From: Cognatitamlana sp035818475
Lineage (GTDB): Bacteria; Bacteroidota; Bacteroidia; Flavobacteriales; Flavobacteriaceae
Length of the DNA: 64,000 nucleotides
Reading direction: 5' to 3'
NCBI RefSeq assembly: GCF_035818475.1
Contig: NZ_JAYMGV010000004.1
Coordinates: 124,001 to 188,000, forward strand
The number at the start of each line of letters is the position of its first letter. Position 1 is the stretch's first letter. Shown one piece after another: positions 34,928 to 43,230 of this stretch. The position numbers were made by a program, and so were the translations under genes. A model generated the notes under the pieces. That model had not been told where the DNA came from. It ran no database searches and worked only from the letters and a program-made list of their open reading frames with translations.

Positions 34928-36637
34928 TTGAAAAAAATTAAATTTTTTCTTTTTTGGATTGTTTTAACTTTTATTATCAATAGTAATGCACAAGAGGTGC
35001 TAACGAGTGAAGAAGCACTTGAACGGCATAAATACATTGAAAAATTAATTAAGAATATAGACGCTGAGAAGGAACCGCAGAAGTATTTTTCAATGCATTT
35101 TAATGCACTAGATCTAATTCCATTAATTGAAAATAACCGGGCTTATATATTAGACTTTTACCACCATAGAGGATATAAATTTAGGTTGTTAGACCACCCA
35201 CAAGAGTCTTTAAATATGTATAAAGCATTTTTTGATCATTATGAAAAAAGCGCCCCTTATTTAACACCCGAAATAAAGTATGAATATTTAAGAAAAAGAT
35301 CTTTTGATTATCGTGGTTTAGCTTTAGCATATGAGAAGCTAGGGCATTTGGATAGTGCAGTGATGGAGCATAAAAAGAATTTGAAGTTTACAGATCATAT
35401 GAAAACAATTTGGAAGCCATCAGCAATTAACGATTATGGTATATTTTTGTATGGTAGTTTAAAAGATAGAGACTCTGCTTTATTGTGCTTTAAGAAGGCT
35501 TATAAAATTACAGAGAGAGATTTTCCCAGGCATTTTTTATTTGGTAGCATAAGAGATAATATTGCCAACATATATATCGAACAAGGTAAGTTGCATGAGG
35601 CAAAGGTTTTGTATTTAGATAATTTTACTTTTTACCAAAAAGTACCTAACTATATGGGAATAGATTATCGAATACTTATAAGTACAGGAGTCAAGCTTAT
35701 AAAAGTGAATCTAGAACTTAATTTTTTAAATGAAGCAAAACAAATATTTACGAAATTAGAAAATTTAGAGAACAACGAAGGCTTCCGTTTTTCTTCTTAT
35801 CCTGAATCTAAGTTGAAATTCTTACAGGCGAAAGAGTTATTGCTGTCATTTCAAAACCAAACCAAGCAAGCATATACTGTTTCAAAAAAGGTAAAACAGC
35901 TTTCAGACAGTATTAATGAGGCAGATTTTTTAATGAGAAACACAATGAATTCTGCTGTTAATGATCTTGTTTTGGAACGTTTTAGAAAGAATCATAATTT
36001 GGAGAAAGCTCAAAAAGAAAGCGAAATTAAGAACCAAAAGCTAAAATCGTGGATTATTACTTTAGTATTCTCTACAGTTCTAATTCTGATGTCATCCTTA
36101 TTGTTATGGAGGCGACAACATATTATAAATGCAAAGAGTAAACAATTATTAGCAGAACAAGCGCTTGAATTCTCTGCATTAAAAAATGAGAAGCTTAGTT
36201 CTGAAATAGAATCCAAAAAAAGGGATCTCTCAGATTTTGCACTTAATTTGTCTCAGAGCCAAGAGTGGGCTAAATCGCTATCAAAAAAGTTAAGTGATTT
36301 GAAGCAAACTACTGGACGTGCCAGAAAAAAAATGCTTGACGATTTTGAGCAAGAATTACATAATAAAATTTCTTTCGACCAAAACACGCAAGAGTTTTAT
36401 AATCGTTTGGATGAATTAAGTCATTCATTTTATAAACAATTGAAACAAGATTTTCCAAAGCTTTCAAAAACGGAGGTTAGATTATGTTCATTAATACGGT
36501 TGATGATAGATAGTCATGAAATTGCAACGCTTCAAAACATATCGCTGTCTTCTCTAAATACAAGTCGTTACCGCCTGAGAAAGAAATTAAACCTTTCTAA
36601 AAACCAAAATTTAGACGATTTTATTCAAAATTTGTAA
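34928..36637 (+). CDS. TPR / membrane helix / coiled coil / LuxR-like HTH regulator
   Basis: 569 aa from TTG; the signal peptide ('FFLFWIVLTFIINSNAQ') begins at residue 2 and no ATG is near. Residues about 25-370 are helical TPR-like repeats facing the periplasm. One membrane helix is at about 378-396 ('SWIITLVFSTVLILMSSLLL'). A cytoplasmic coiled coil follows. A C-terminal helix-turn-helix shows 'LSKTEVRLCSLIRLMIDSHE' and 'SLSSLNTSRYRLRKKLNLSK', the LuxR-like pattern found in Bacteroidota TPR regulators. It is likely a membrane-bound sensor-regulator. It lies just after the fucosidase/hexosaminidase run and may control it; that is inference. Confidence 0.75.
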   Translation: MKKIKFFLFWIVLTFIINSNAQEVLTSEEALERHKYIEKLIKNIDAEKEPQKYFSMHFNALDLIPLIENNRAYILDFYHHRGYKFRLLDHPQESLNMYKAFFDHYEKSAPYLTPEIKYEYLRKRSFDYRGLALAYEKLGHLDSAVMEHKKNLKFTDHMKTIWKPSAINDYGIFLYGSLKDRDSALLCFKKAYKITERDFPRHFLFGSIRDNIANIYIEQGKLHEAKVLYLDNFTFYQKVPNYMGIDYRILISTGVKLIKVNLELNFLNEAKQIFTKLENLENNEGFRFSSYPESKLKFLQAKELLLSFQNQTKQAYTVSKKVKQLSDSINEADFLMRNTMNSAVNDLVLERFRKNHNLEKAQKESEIKNQKLKSWIITLVFSTVLILMSSLLLWRRQHIINAKSKQLLAEQALEFSALKNEKLSSEIESKKRDLSDFALNLSQSQEWAKSLSKKLSDLKQTTGRARKKMLDDFEQELHNKISFDQNTQEFYNRLDELSHSFYKQLKQDFPKLSKTEVRLCSLIRLMIDSHEIATLQNISLSSLNTSRYRLRKKLNLSKNQNLDDFIQNL

Positions 36638-36845
36638 GCAGGCTTTATATGCTTATTTTTTAAATTATACACAACGTTGAAACCATTTTGTCTATCATTT
36701 GTCTATAGTCGAAATTGTGGTTTTTCAGGGTTTTACTGTTACTTTAGATAATGAGTTGATCATCACAAATCATTATTGTATTGTGGATTAACATTCCTAA
36801 AATTAATAGCACTTTACCTGAATAAGCAACTTTAAAGATTTCAAC

Positions 36846-37391
36846 ATGAAAAAGTTTATCATTGGTTTATTTATTTTAGGATTAACCAACCTAATGTACT
36901 CACAAAATTATAGCATTGAATATAGGATGAGTGATATAATCCCTGTTAATTATAAGGAGGATATAAAAAATAATTTAGGGTATCTGAGAAGTTCAGAAAA
37001 TTATAATATGGCAAAGCGTGCCATTAAGCTAAAAGAAATAGTAGCAAATTTTAATATTCAAGAGCTGGATATTTATAAGCCACTATCAGCATCCTCTAAG
37101 GTTTCTTTTCTTTATGAAGTTGTATTTAAGGAAGGTGCCAATAAAATTATAGCAACATATAATCAAAAAGGACAAATTATACATGCTCAGGAAGAGTTTT
37201 ATAATATGCCAATTCCTCGACAAGTAAGTATAGCTCTGTCCAAAAAATTCCCTGGATGGGCATATACTAGAACGAGTTGTAAAGTAAACTATTCTAAAAA
37301 CTCAGATTTACAAATTTCATATAAGATTCAATTAAAGAATGGTAAAACTTTAAAAAATCTTAAAATTGATTCTAAAGGCAATCTCATATAA
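36846..37391 (+). CDS. Secreted PepSY-like protein
   Basis: 181 aa with a Sec signal ending 'LTNLMYSQ'. The mature part contains 'VANFNIQELDIY', 'ATYNQKGQIIHAQEEFYNMP', 'VSIALSKKFPGWAYTRT' and the C-terminal 'YKIQLKNGKTLKNLKIDSKG'. This matches a common Flavobacteria family of small periplasmic proteins with a PepSY/BLIP-like fold, often mislabelled as nicotinate-nucleotide adenylyltransferase; there is no nucleotide-binding motif. Function unknown. It is separated by about 200 nt from the regulator and probably has its own promoter. Confidence 0.7.
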   Translation: MKKFIIGLFILGLTNLMYSQNYSIEYRMSDIIPVNYKEDIKNNLGYLRSSENYNMAKRAIKLKEIVANFNIQELDIYKPLSASSKVSFLYEVVFKEGANKIIATYNQKGQIIHAQEEFYNMPIPRQVSIALSKKFPGWAYTRTSCKVNYSKNSDLQISYKIQLKNGKTLKNLKIDSKGNLI

Positions 37392-37968
37392 CTAAATATA
37401 CGGATTCTGTTGCAACGGTCTAAACTGGTTTTATCATCCTATCAAGAAAAACTATTCATTTATCATTAGTATCAAAAAACATGCTTAAAGGCATTGGTTG
37501 TAATTCCTTTATTTACAAAAAGTAGATAGCTCTTATTAGGATTCATAGATAAAACCCGTTGTAGAATCATCCATAGGAATATTTCATTTAAGAATGCGCT
37601 GTAAATTAATACATCAAATTGATTTTGCTTCTTTTTCGGTAGATAATACCAAAAAACAAAACTTACAGAAACTAGACATTTTTGCATGACCATAACTTTT
37701 TATTAAGGTGTAAATGATCAGACTTCCTAAATACTTGACAAAAACTTAACAAGCCCTAATTATCTCTTTTCTTTAAACAAATACTTAAGTTAAAATGCTT
37801 TACTTGTATAAGGTCAATGAAGGAACACATTTACTATTAGCTACAATCTTAAATGGATAAGGCGTCAATTTTTGAATCAAAATCCATTAATCATGAGGTT
37901 TAAAAAGGAAAGGCAGAAATATTTCTAAACCCAAATATGTAAGAGATTGATTTTAAGTAAGATAAAAT
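37392..37968. other. Gene-free region between convergent genes
   Basis: About 580 nt. The only ORF (37472-37693, minus) has no signal, domain or recognisable family. The stretch looks like decayed sequence between region 4 and the minus-strand dehydrogenase. No tRNA, strong hairpin or clear repeat was seen. Confidence 0.5.
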
Positions 37969-38934
37969 TTATAAACTTACAGAGTTTATGGGGTTACCTT
38001 TTAAAAAGGCATCTAAATTTTGAATTGCAATATCCATAAGTCGTATTCTGGCTTCTTTAGGAGCCCAGGCAATGTGTGGAGTGATAATGCAGTTCTTTGC
38101 ATTTAATAACGGGTTTTCCGGATTTATGGGCTCAATAGACGCCACGTCTATAGCTGCCCCAGAAACCTTACCGGAGTTCAAAGCATTCTTTAGGTCTTCT
38201 TCAACAACTAAAGGACCTCTGGAAGTATTAATTATCATTACACCATCTTTCATTTTATCAATATTTTTTTTATTAATAATGCCTTTAGTTGCTTCAAATA
38301 ATGGGCAATGCAGGCTAATAATATCAGAAGATTTAAATAGTTCGTCTAAAGAAACATATTTACAAGACTCAGATTCCAATTCAGGTTTTACGGTTCTGCT
38401 ATGGGTTATGATATGTAATCCAAAGGCCTGGGCTATTTTGGCTGTTGCCTGTCCAATACTACCAAAACCTATAATCCCCATAGTTTTACCGGCTAGCTCT
38501 ATTAAAGGGTAATTCCAAAAACAAAAGTCTGGACTTTTAGACCATTCTCCGTTTTGTACTGCTAAATTATGATCCCCAACATGATGACACATTTCCAATA
38601 ATAAAGCCATTGTAAACTGAGCCACAGCGGTTGTACTGTATGAAGGAATATTAGTAACTATTATATTGTGCTTTTTTGCAGATTCAATGTCAACAACATT
38701 ATATCCCGTAGCTAAAACACCTATATATTTTATACTGGGAGCCTTTTCTATAACTTCTTTGGGTAAGGGAGTTTTGTTAGTAAATACAACCTCTGCATCA
38801 GCAATATGTTTTAAAATTTCATGGTTATCAAATTTAGTACGTTCATAAACCACAAGCTCTCCAAAGGTTTTAATCCCTTTCCAGTTTAGGTCTCCCGGGT
38901 TAAGTGTATAACCATCTAAAACTACTATCTTCAT
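37969..38934 (-). CDS. D-2-hydroxyacid dehydrogenase (glycerate dehydrogenase-like)
   Basis: 321 aa. NAD-binding motif 'GIIGFGSIGQATAKIAQAFG', the substrate-binding Arg in 'NTSRGPLVVEEDL', the Glu in 'ASIEPINPENPL', and the catalytic His in 'IITPHIAWAPKEAR'. The PHIAW form is typical of glycerate dehydrogenase/hydroxypyruvate reductase. It would reduce hydroxypyruvate or glyoxylate. Glyoxylate is an end product of the purine operon 13 kb away, but intervening genes are unrelated, so the link is speculative. Confidence 0.88.
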   Translation of the reverse strand: MKIVVLDGYTLNPGDLNWKGIKTFGELVVYERTKFDNHEILKHIADAEVVFTNKTPLPKEVIEKAPSIKYIGVLATGYNVVDIESAKKHNIIVTNIPSYSTTAVAQFTMALLLEMCHHVGDHNLAVQNGEWSKSPDFCFWNYPLIELAGKTMGIIGFGSIGQATAKIAQAFGLHIITHSRTVKPELESESCKYVSLDELFKSSDIISLHCPLFEATKGIINKKNIDKMKDGVMIINTSRGPLVVEEDLKNALNSGKVSGAAIDVASIEPINPENPLLNAKNCIITPHIAWAPKEARIRLMDIAIQNLDAFLKGNPINSVSL

Positions 38935-39003
38935 ATGTTTATTTTAATGATAAACGCTAAATATAGTATATAAAAAGAATAATTGATATAGGCTTTTCTA
39001 AAA

Positions 39004-39480
39004 CTATTCTACCCTTATATAGTTTTCAGCAAAAATAGGATGCCCTTCTGTATCAAAGCGTATTTGACTAAATTTGTCCTTCTCTAGGTTATATTTGAAT
39101 TCATATATAGAAGTACCATCATCAGCAACATTCATGCTTTTTGAACCATACTCAAGTGTTTCTGTTAGTAGACTGTCTGATAGCACATAATTTCCATATC
39201 CAAACCATTCGGTTAAATCAGCAGAATTATTTCTACACCACATAACTTTTGTGGGTGTAAAAATTTTGATGTGCTTATTGGCTGCAGAAGATTGAAAGCT
39301 ATCAATAACTTTACCTTCTTCTCTATAATTATAAAAGCTTGTACGTTCCCAGGTCCCAATAATACTAAGGGAGGGGGGATCTATGTTTTTTACTGCAATC
39401 TCCTTTTTTTCTTCTTTTGCTTCATTACAGGAAAATACAATTATAAGGAGGGGGGCCAGCAAGAATAAATTAGTTTTCAT
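39004..39480 (-). CDS. Lipocalin-like lipoprotein
   Basis: 158 aa. The lipobox is in 'LLIIVFSCNE'. The mature part starts with 'IIGTWERTSFYNY' and alternates polar and hydrophobic strands to the end, the pattern of small lipocalin-like Bacteroidota proteins. Ligand unknown. No partner gene is obvious; the dehydrogenase downstream on the same strand is 69 nt away. Confidence 0.65.
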   Translation of the reverse strand: MKTNLFLLAPLLIIVFSCNEAKEEKKEIAVKNIDPPSLSIIGTWERTSFYNYREEGKVIDSFQSSAANKHIKIFTPTKVMWCRNNSADLTEWFGYGNYVLSDSLLTETLEYGSKSMNVADDGTSIYEFKYNLEKDKFSQIRFDTEGHPIFAENYIRVE

Positions 39481-39595
39481 ATTCAGTAAGTTTTTTGATT
39501 TACAACAATTTACAAAAAATATTACAAAATATGACTATTCCGGACTTCTAGAATGTGAATAGAAACCAAGGTTAAAATATAGTATGTATTCCTTA

Positions 39596-40237
39596 TTAGT
39601 CTCCTAAAGAAAATACCAGACCGGCACTAACACCGGCTATTAAGGTTGTGGTTCCTGTACTGATTCCTGAAGAAACTTCACCTGAGCCTCCGCCAATATA
39701 TACTCCGGCCCACTCAATGGGCAATAATAAGTTGCCTTGAAAATTTAATCCAACGGCTTTACTCAACATAATGTTAACCCCAGCTTTGACGGAAAAAGAA
39801 AATTTAGTTTCATTTTCTAAGCCTCTGTCAATTAAATCAAAGTTTTCATTTTTTGGAGTCAGGAATACCAGTCCTAATCCACCACCTGCAAATGGCCTTA
39901 CCTTATCATAACTAAAATATTTAGATGTTCCTATAAAGATCCAATCTGCACTAAGGTCTGAAAGCCTTGATTTTATTGGGCTTAAATTGATATCTCTTAT
40001 ATTCAGTTGTGAGCTGTGATGAAAATATGTTAATTCTCCAATCAAACCGGAATGTAATTCAACACCTATGGTGAGGCCAAATTGATCGCTGTCATCAAAT
40101 TGAATATAATTTCTACCGTAATTAGACTTTGTACCAAACTGAAACCCGTATGATGGCGTAATTTCTATGGTTTGGGCCCATGTAGAAAGCAATGGCATGA
40201 ATACTAAAAAGAAAACAAAAAATTTAACTGGTCTCAT
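39596..40237 (-). CDS. Outer membrane beta-barrel protein
   Basis: 213 aa with a Sec signal ending 'PLLSTWAQ'. The rest consists of alternating amphipathic strands with Gly-rich turns ('VRPFAGGGLGLVFLTPK', 'TTLIAGVSAGLVFSLGD') and ends near an aromatic-containing strand. The size fits an eight-strand barrel. Function unknown. It is one of two barrel genes in this minus-strand group. Confidence 0.7.
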   Translation of the reverse strand: MRPVKFFVFFLVFMPLLSTWAQTIEITPSYGFQFGTKSNYGRNYIQFDDSDQFGLTIGVELHSGLIGELTYFHHSSQLNIRDINLSPIKSRLSDLSADWIFIGTSKYFSYDKVRPFAGGGLGLVFLTPKNENFDLIDRGLENETKFSFSVKAGVNIMLSKAVGLNFQGNLLLPIEWAGVYIGGGSGEVSSGISTGTTTLIAGVSAGLVFSLGD

Positions 40238-40371
40238 AGCTGTTTTTTTTTGGTTAAAATGTAATGGAAAGTATAATATTTTAATAATTAGGTTTGTAAA
40301 AAGTGATTTATCACCTTATGGTTAAATATAGCAAATTTCAACTTTACATATGCATCTTAGAATTTTAGCTT

Positions 40372-41097
40372 TTAAAATGAATACCCTACTGTAATACCAT
40401 ATCTGAATGAAATAGCAGAGAAATTTGATTTTAAATTAACTTCTTTAAATTCAAAATCGCCATCAATGAAATCAAAAATGCTATAATTGCTTAGCGCTTC
40501 ATTTAAGTCTTCATAAAATTCCGGTGGCAGCGATTTTTTTTGAGTAAGTTTAAAGTTATATCGACCTCCTCCCGGACCTGCTATTAAGAAATCTATAGTA
40601 AAACGATTGGCTATCCTTAGTTTGTAACCTACCATAAGGCCTATAGAGGTGATATTGAATTTAGCATCATATTCTACATCATAGTCTGTTTTATTTTCAT
40701 TAATAAAGGTACCGTCTAAATCTGATTTAAAGTCTGAATATTTTACATAAGCCCCAAGGTAAAACCCATCCATTTTATTAATCATGGTTTTTTTCAGGTA
40801 ATAACGAAATTCAGGGATCAATTTAAGCCCGGAATACGTGAAATCATTAGTTTTTATACTACCAGAATTGAGTCCTCTAAAACGAATTAAGCCTTTCTCT
40901 GATTTATAGCCAACACTCAATGCTAAAGTCATGTGTTTAGCCAAAAATCGTTCATATCTTAACAAAGACGTACCATTAGCCAAATCAGTAACAACAACTC
41001 CTATCTCATTCTTATAAACTTGATTTTCCGTTTTTTCTTGCGAAAAAACGCTAAAACAAAAAAGAAACAGTGTGATTATAATTATTGATTTAAACAT
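40372..41097 (-). CDS. Outer membrane beta-barrel protein (DUF3575-like)
   Basis: 241 aa with a Sec signal ending 'FCFSVFSQ'. Strand pattern with 'YRFGITVGYSF'-type ending (actual end 'SFRYGITVGYSF'), 'TLALSVGYKSEKGLIRF' and 'LKLIPEFRYYLKK', like the DUF3575/OmpW-like small barrels. It is 18 nt downstream of the lipoprotein gene on the same strand, so the two are probably one operon. Confidence 0.7.
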   Translation of the reverse strand: MFKSIIIITLFLFCFSVFSQEKTENQVYKNEIGVVVTDLANGTSLLRYERFLAKHMTLALSVGYKSEKGLIRFRGLNSGSIKTNDFTYSGLKLIPEFRYYLKKTMINKMDGFYLGAYVKYSDFKSDLDGTFINENKTDYDVEYDAKFNITSIGLMVGYKLRIANRFTIDFLIAGPGGGRYNFKLTQKKSLPPEFYEDLNEALSNYSIFDFIDGDFEFKEVNLKSNFSAISFRYGITVGYSF

Positions 41098-41115
41098 AAT
41101 CAGGTGTTTTAAACG

Positions 41116-41790
41116 TTATTTTTCTTTAAGGCTTTTAGAAATAGCTTTAGCATAATTCTTTGCCAAATTATGTGCCGTTTCCACGTTATCAATCTTTGAA
41201 GTTATCCTGGCAACCAATTGCTCTTTTTCCGGTAAATCTAAATTGTAGGCCACAGTTTCCAATACATAAACCTTTGTTGTTAGGGTTTCCATAGTACTTG
41301 GTTCATAAACCCCTTTAAATTCTGGAGTAGCAATTGGACCTGAGTAAAAACCATAGAATCCAATAAGATTAGAATTTGAATATGCTGATAATGAGGCTCC
41401 GGATTCATGGCCACCAGAAACCAAAGTTTTTGAAAGATTCTCAACACCAATTACAGAGCTTACCACAATAGCGTTGAAACCTTCATTTTTAAACTTGGCT
41501 ATAATCTCCTTGATCTCTTTTTTACTCAATGAATCATTTGGCTTTAGTTCCGGGAATTGCTTAAAACTTTCTATGGCATTCAGTTTATTTGACCTTAACT
41601 GTTTAGCAATTTGATATTCATAAGTTTCTCTAACATTTTGTTTAGCAGTTCTCCCTATAACCAAGATATTCTTTGATTCTAAAGTTTCAACATGATCTGC
41701 AGTCCAGGAATTAATAACTTTTATACTTGAACAACCAAAAAAGGAAAAGGTTAAACAGAGTAATATTAGTTTAAGTATTGTTGTATTCAT
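41116..41790 (-). CDS. DUF4136-like lipoprotein
   Basis: About 224 aa from the ATG at 41790. The frame extends 14 residues upstream, but the lipoprotein signal 'LLCLTFSFFGCSS' fits the inner start. The mature part has 'VINSWTADHVETLESKNILV' and ends in 'ETAHNLAKNYAKAISKSLKE', resembling lipoproteins with a DUF4136/LptE-like fold. Function unknown; operonic with the barrel protein downstream. Confidence 0.65.
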   Translation of the reverse strand: MNTTILKLILLCLTFSFFGCSSIKVINSWTADHVETLESKNILVIGRTAKQNVRETYEYQIAKQLRSNKLNAIESFKQFPELKPNDSLSKKEIKEIIAKFKNEGFNAIVVSSVIGVENLSKTLVSGGHESGASLSAYSNSNLIGFYGFYSGPIATPEFKGVYEPSTMETLTTKVYVLETVAYNLDLPEKEQLVARITSKIDNVETAHNLAKNYAKAISKSLKEK

Positions 41791-42062
41791 CTTTTGAATA
41801 ATTGGGCATTCTTTGTTTAGCATTTTTTGCAATATTTTTTATTTTTTGGATTAATGTGAAGCAATTTGCGTATTGAATAATTAATAAACAAAGATAAATT
41901 AAACTGGTTATAAAACTAACTTCAAGTTCAATAATCTAGATAGTTATTTTCCATATTTAATTAAGGAGCTTATGGTTAAAAAAGACATATGAGGTTATAA
42001 TTAAAACAAATGGTGTTTAGCTAATGAGGGGGCCGAGATATATCTGTTATTAAACTAATTTA

Positions 42063-42266
42063 TTGTATAAAAGTGCTTATAAAAATAAAACTTTACTTTT
42101 TGATTTAGATATGGACCCTTTAGAACGTTATGATATAGCCAATGAACACCCGAAATTAATTGCAGAGTTGGAACAAGCCTATAAAACATGGGATTCTAAA
42201 AATTTAGAGCCGGGTTGGTTTGATCCGCATGCTGAAAATGTTTTAAAAGAAGAGAAAAGACTTTAG
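42063..42266 (+). pseudogene. C-terminal fragment of a sulfatase
   Basis: 67 codons without an ATG start. 'KTLLFDLDMDPLERYDIANE' followed by 'HPKLIAELEQAYKTWDSKN' and 'EPGWFDP' is the usual C-terminal tail of S1 sulfatases ('LYDLxxDPxExxNLA...'). The N-terminal catalytic part with the CxPSR motif is missing. It marks an eroded upstream edge of the sulfatase-rich locus. Confidence 0.7.
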
Positions 42267-43099
42267 AATATGATTAAAAAATCATTGCACCCTAATAAAC
42301 GGTAATTTGCAGGCAAAAGAAAATGGATTATATCAAAACTTAAATAAATAAATAAATTGATTGAAGGGAGGCTGTTTTTACTGTGGCGGATGACAAAAAA
42401 TGTAGAATTGTAAAGTCTTAGTTAAGGAAAGTATAGGAGAGTTAATCGGTGAAATACATGAGCATCATAATAAGAAAACGTTTAGCTTTATTGATACTCG
42501 TTCATTTCAAAGCAATTAATGTAGCAATAAGAATTATAGTAAATCATACTTACAATCTCAAAATATAAACATTTTTCTATAAATCAAATTGAAATCTATG
42601 AAGAGGTTTAAAAGTAAGAGAATTATCAACGATACTGTCGTCAAAAAACAAAACCCTTGTAATTCAACTAATTACAAGGGTTTTTACTGAGAAACTATCC
42701 AAAAATAATCTTCTCTAGGTTTTATAGAACCAACCAGGCGCCTGAAATTTTAGTGACTCCGAATAGGAAAACTTTATCAATTAAGAGCATATATGACAAG
42801 ATTATGGCGTTTGTTTTGATTCTTTTTTCAAGTTCATAACTTATAGAAAAACCCAGTCGACTTTCAAAAATAGAGCAGATATAATTAATAAAAATAAAAT
42901 GACTTGTATAAAAGGTGTAGATCGATTAACATAATCGTTTGGTTCTAATAATTGATATGAATTTAAGGGAGGGAAAATAAAAAATCTGAAAATTAAGTTC
43001 AACGCTTTTTGAATAACCGTGAGGTGATTCCGGTAACGTACAATAAACTTCTTCTATATACAAATATGATGTGTAATGATTTCTTTAAATAAGCAGAGG
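42267..43099. other. Degraded intergenic region before the polysaccharide locus
   Basis: Over 800 nt with no credible gene. It contains a strong hairpin (listed separately). On the minus strand about 58 open codons (42722-42895) include 'YELEKRIKTNAIILSYMLLI' and end at a stop, possibly a scrap of a transposase or membrane protein. I could not identify it. Confidence 0.4.
42651..42687. terminator. Strong inverted repeat / terminator
   Basis: A perfect 14-bp stem (42651-42664 with 42670-42683, core cccttgtaatt/aattacaaggg), a 5-nt loop, and a T-run after it, with an A-run before it. No intact gene is adjacent, so it may be left from a lost gene. Confidence 0.6.
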
Positions 43100-43164
43100 T
43101 TACAATGTAGCATGTAAAAGATACAATGTAGCGTGTAGTTAAATGGAATTATGTTGAATTTTGG
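43100..43164 (+). promoter_or_regulatory. susC promoter with 21-bp direct repeat and -7 box
   Basis: Repeat 1 (43100) is TTACAATGTAGCATGTA and repeat 2 (43121) is ATACAATGTAGCGTGTA, two mismatches in 17 and exactly 21 bp apart. TTTTGG begins 38 bp after the start of repeat 2 (43159), inside GAATTTTG, a near match to TAnnTTTG. The same spacing is found before the genes at 56371 and 60154. Likely activator site for the hybrid two-component regulator at 48179. Confidence 0.65.
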
Positions 43165-43230
43165 TTGCAGATTTTGCTATCAATTTTAGCTAAATCATTT
43201 AAACAATAAACTAATAAAAAAACTAAACTT

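Noticed and set aside
37472..37693. 73-aa minus-strand ORF in a gene-free region
   Set aside because: No signal, domain or neighbour support; looks like chance coding in AT-rich DNA.
38072..38512. 146-aa plus-strand ORF
   Set aside because: Antisense shadow of the hydroxyacid dehydrogenase, which has all catalytic motifs.
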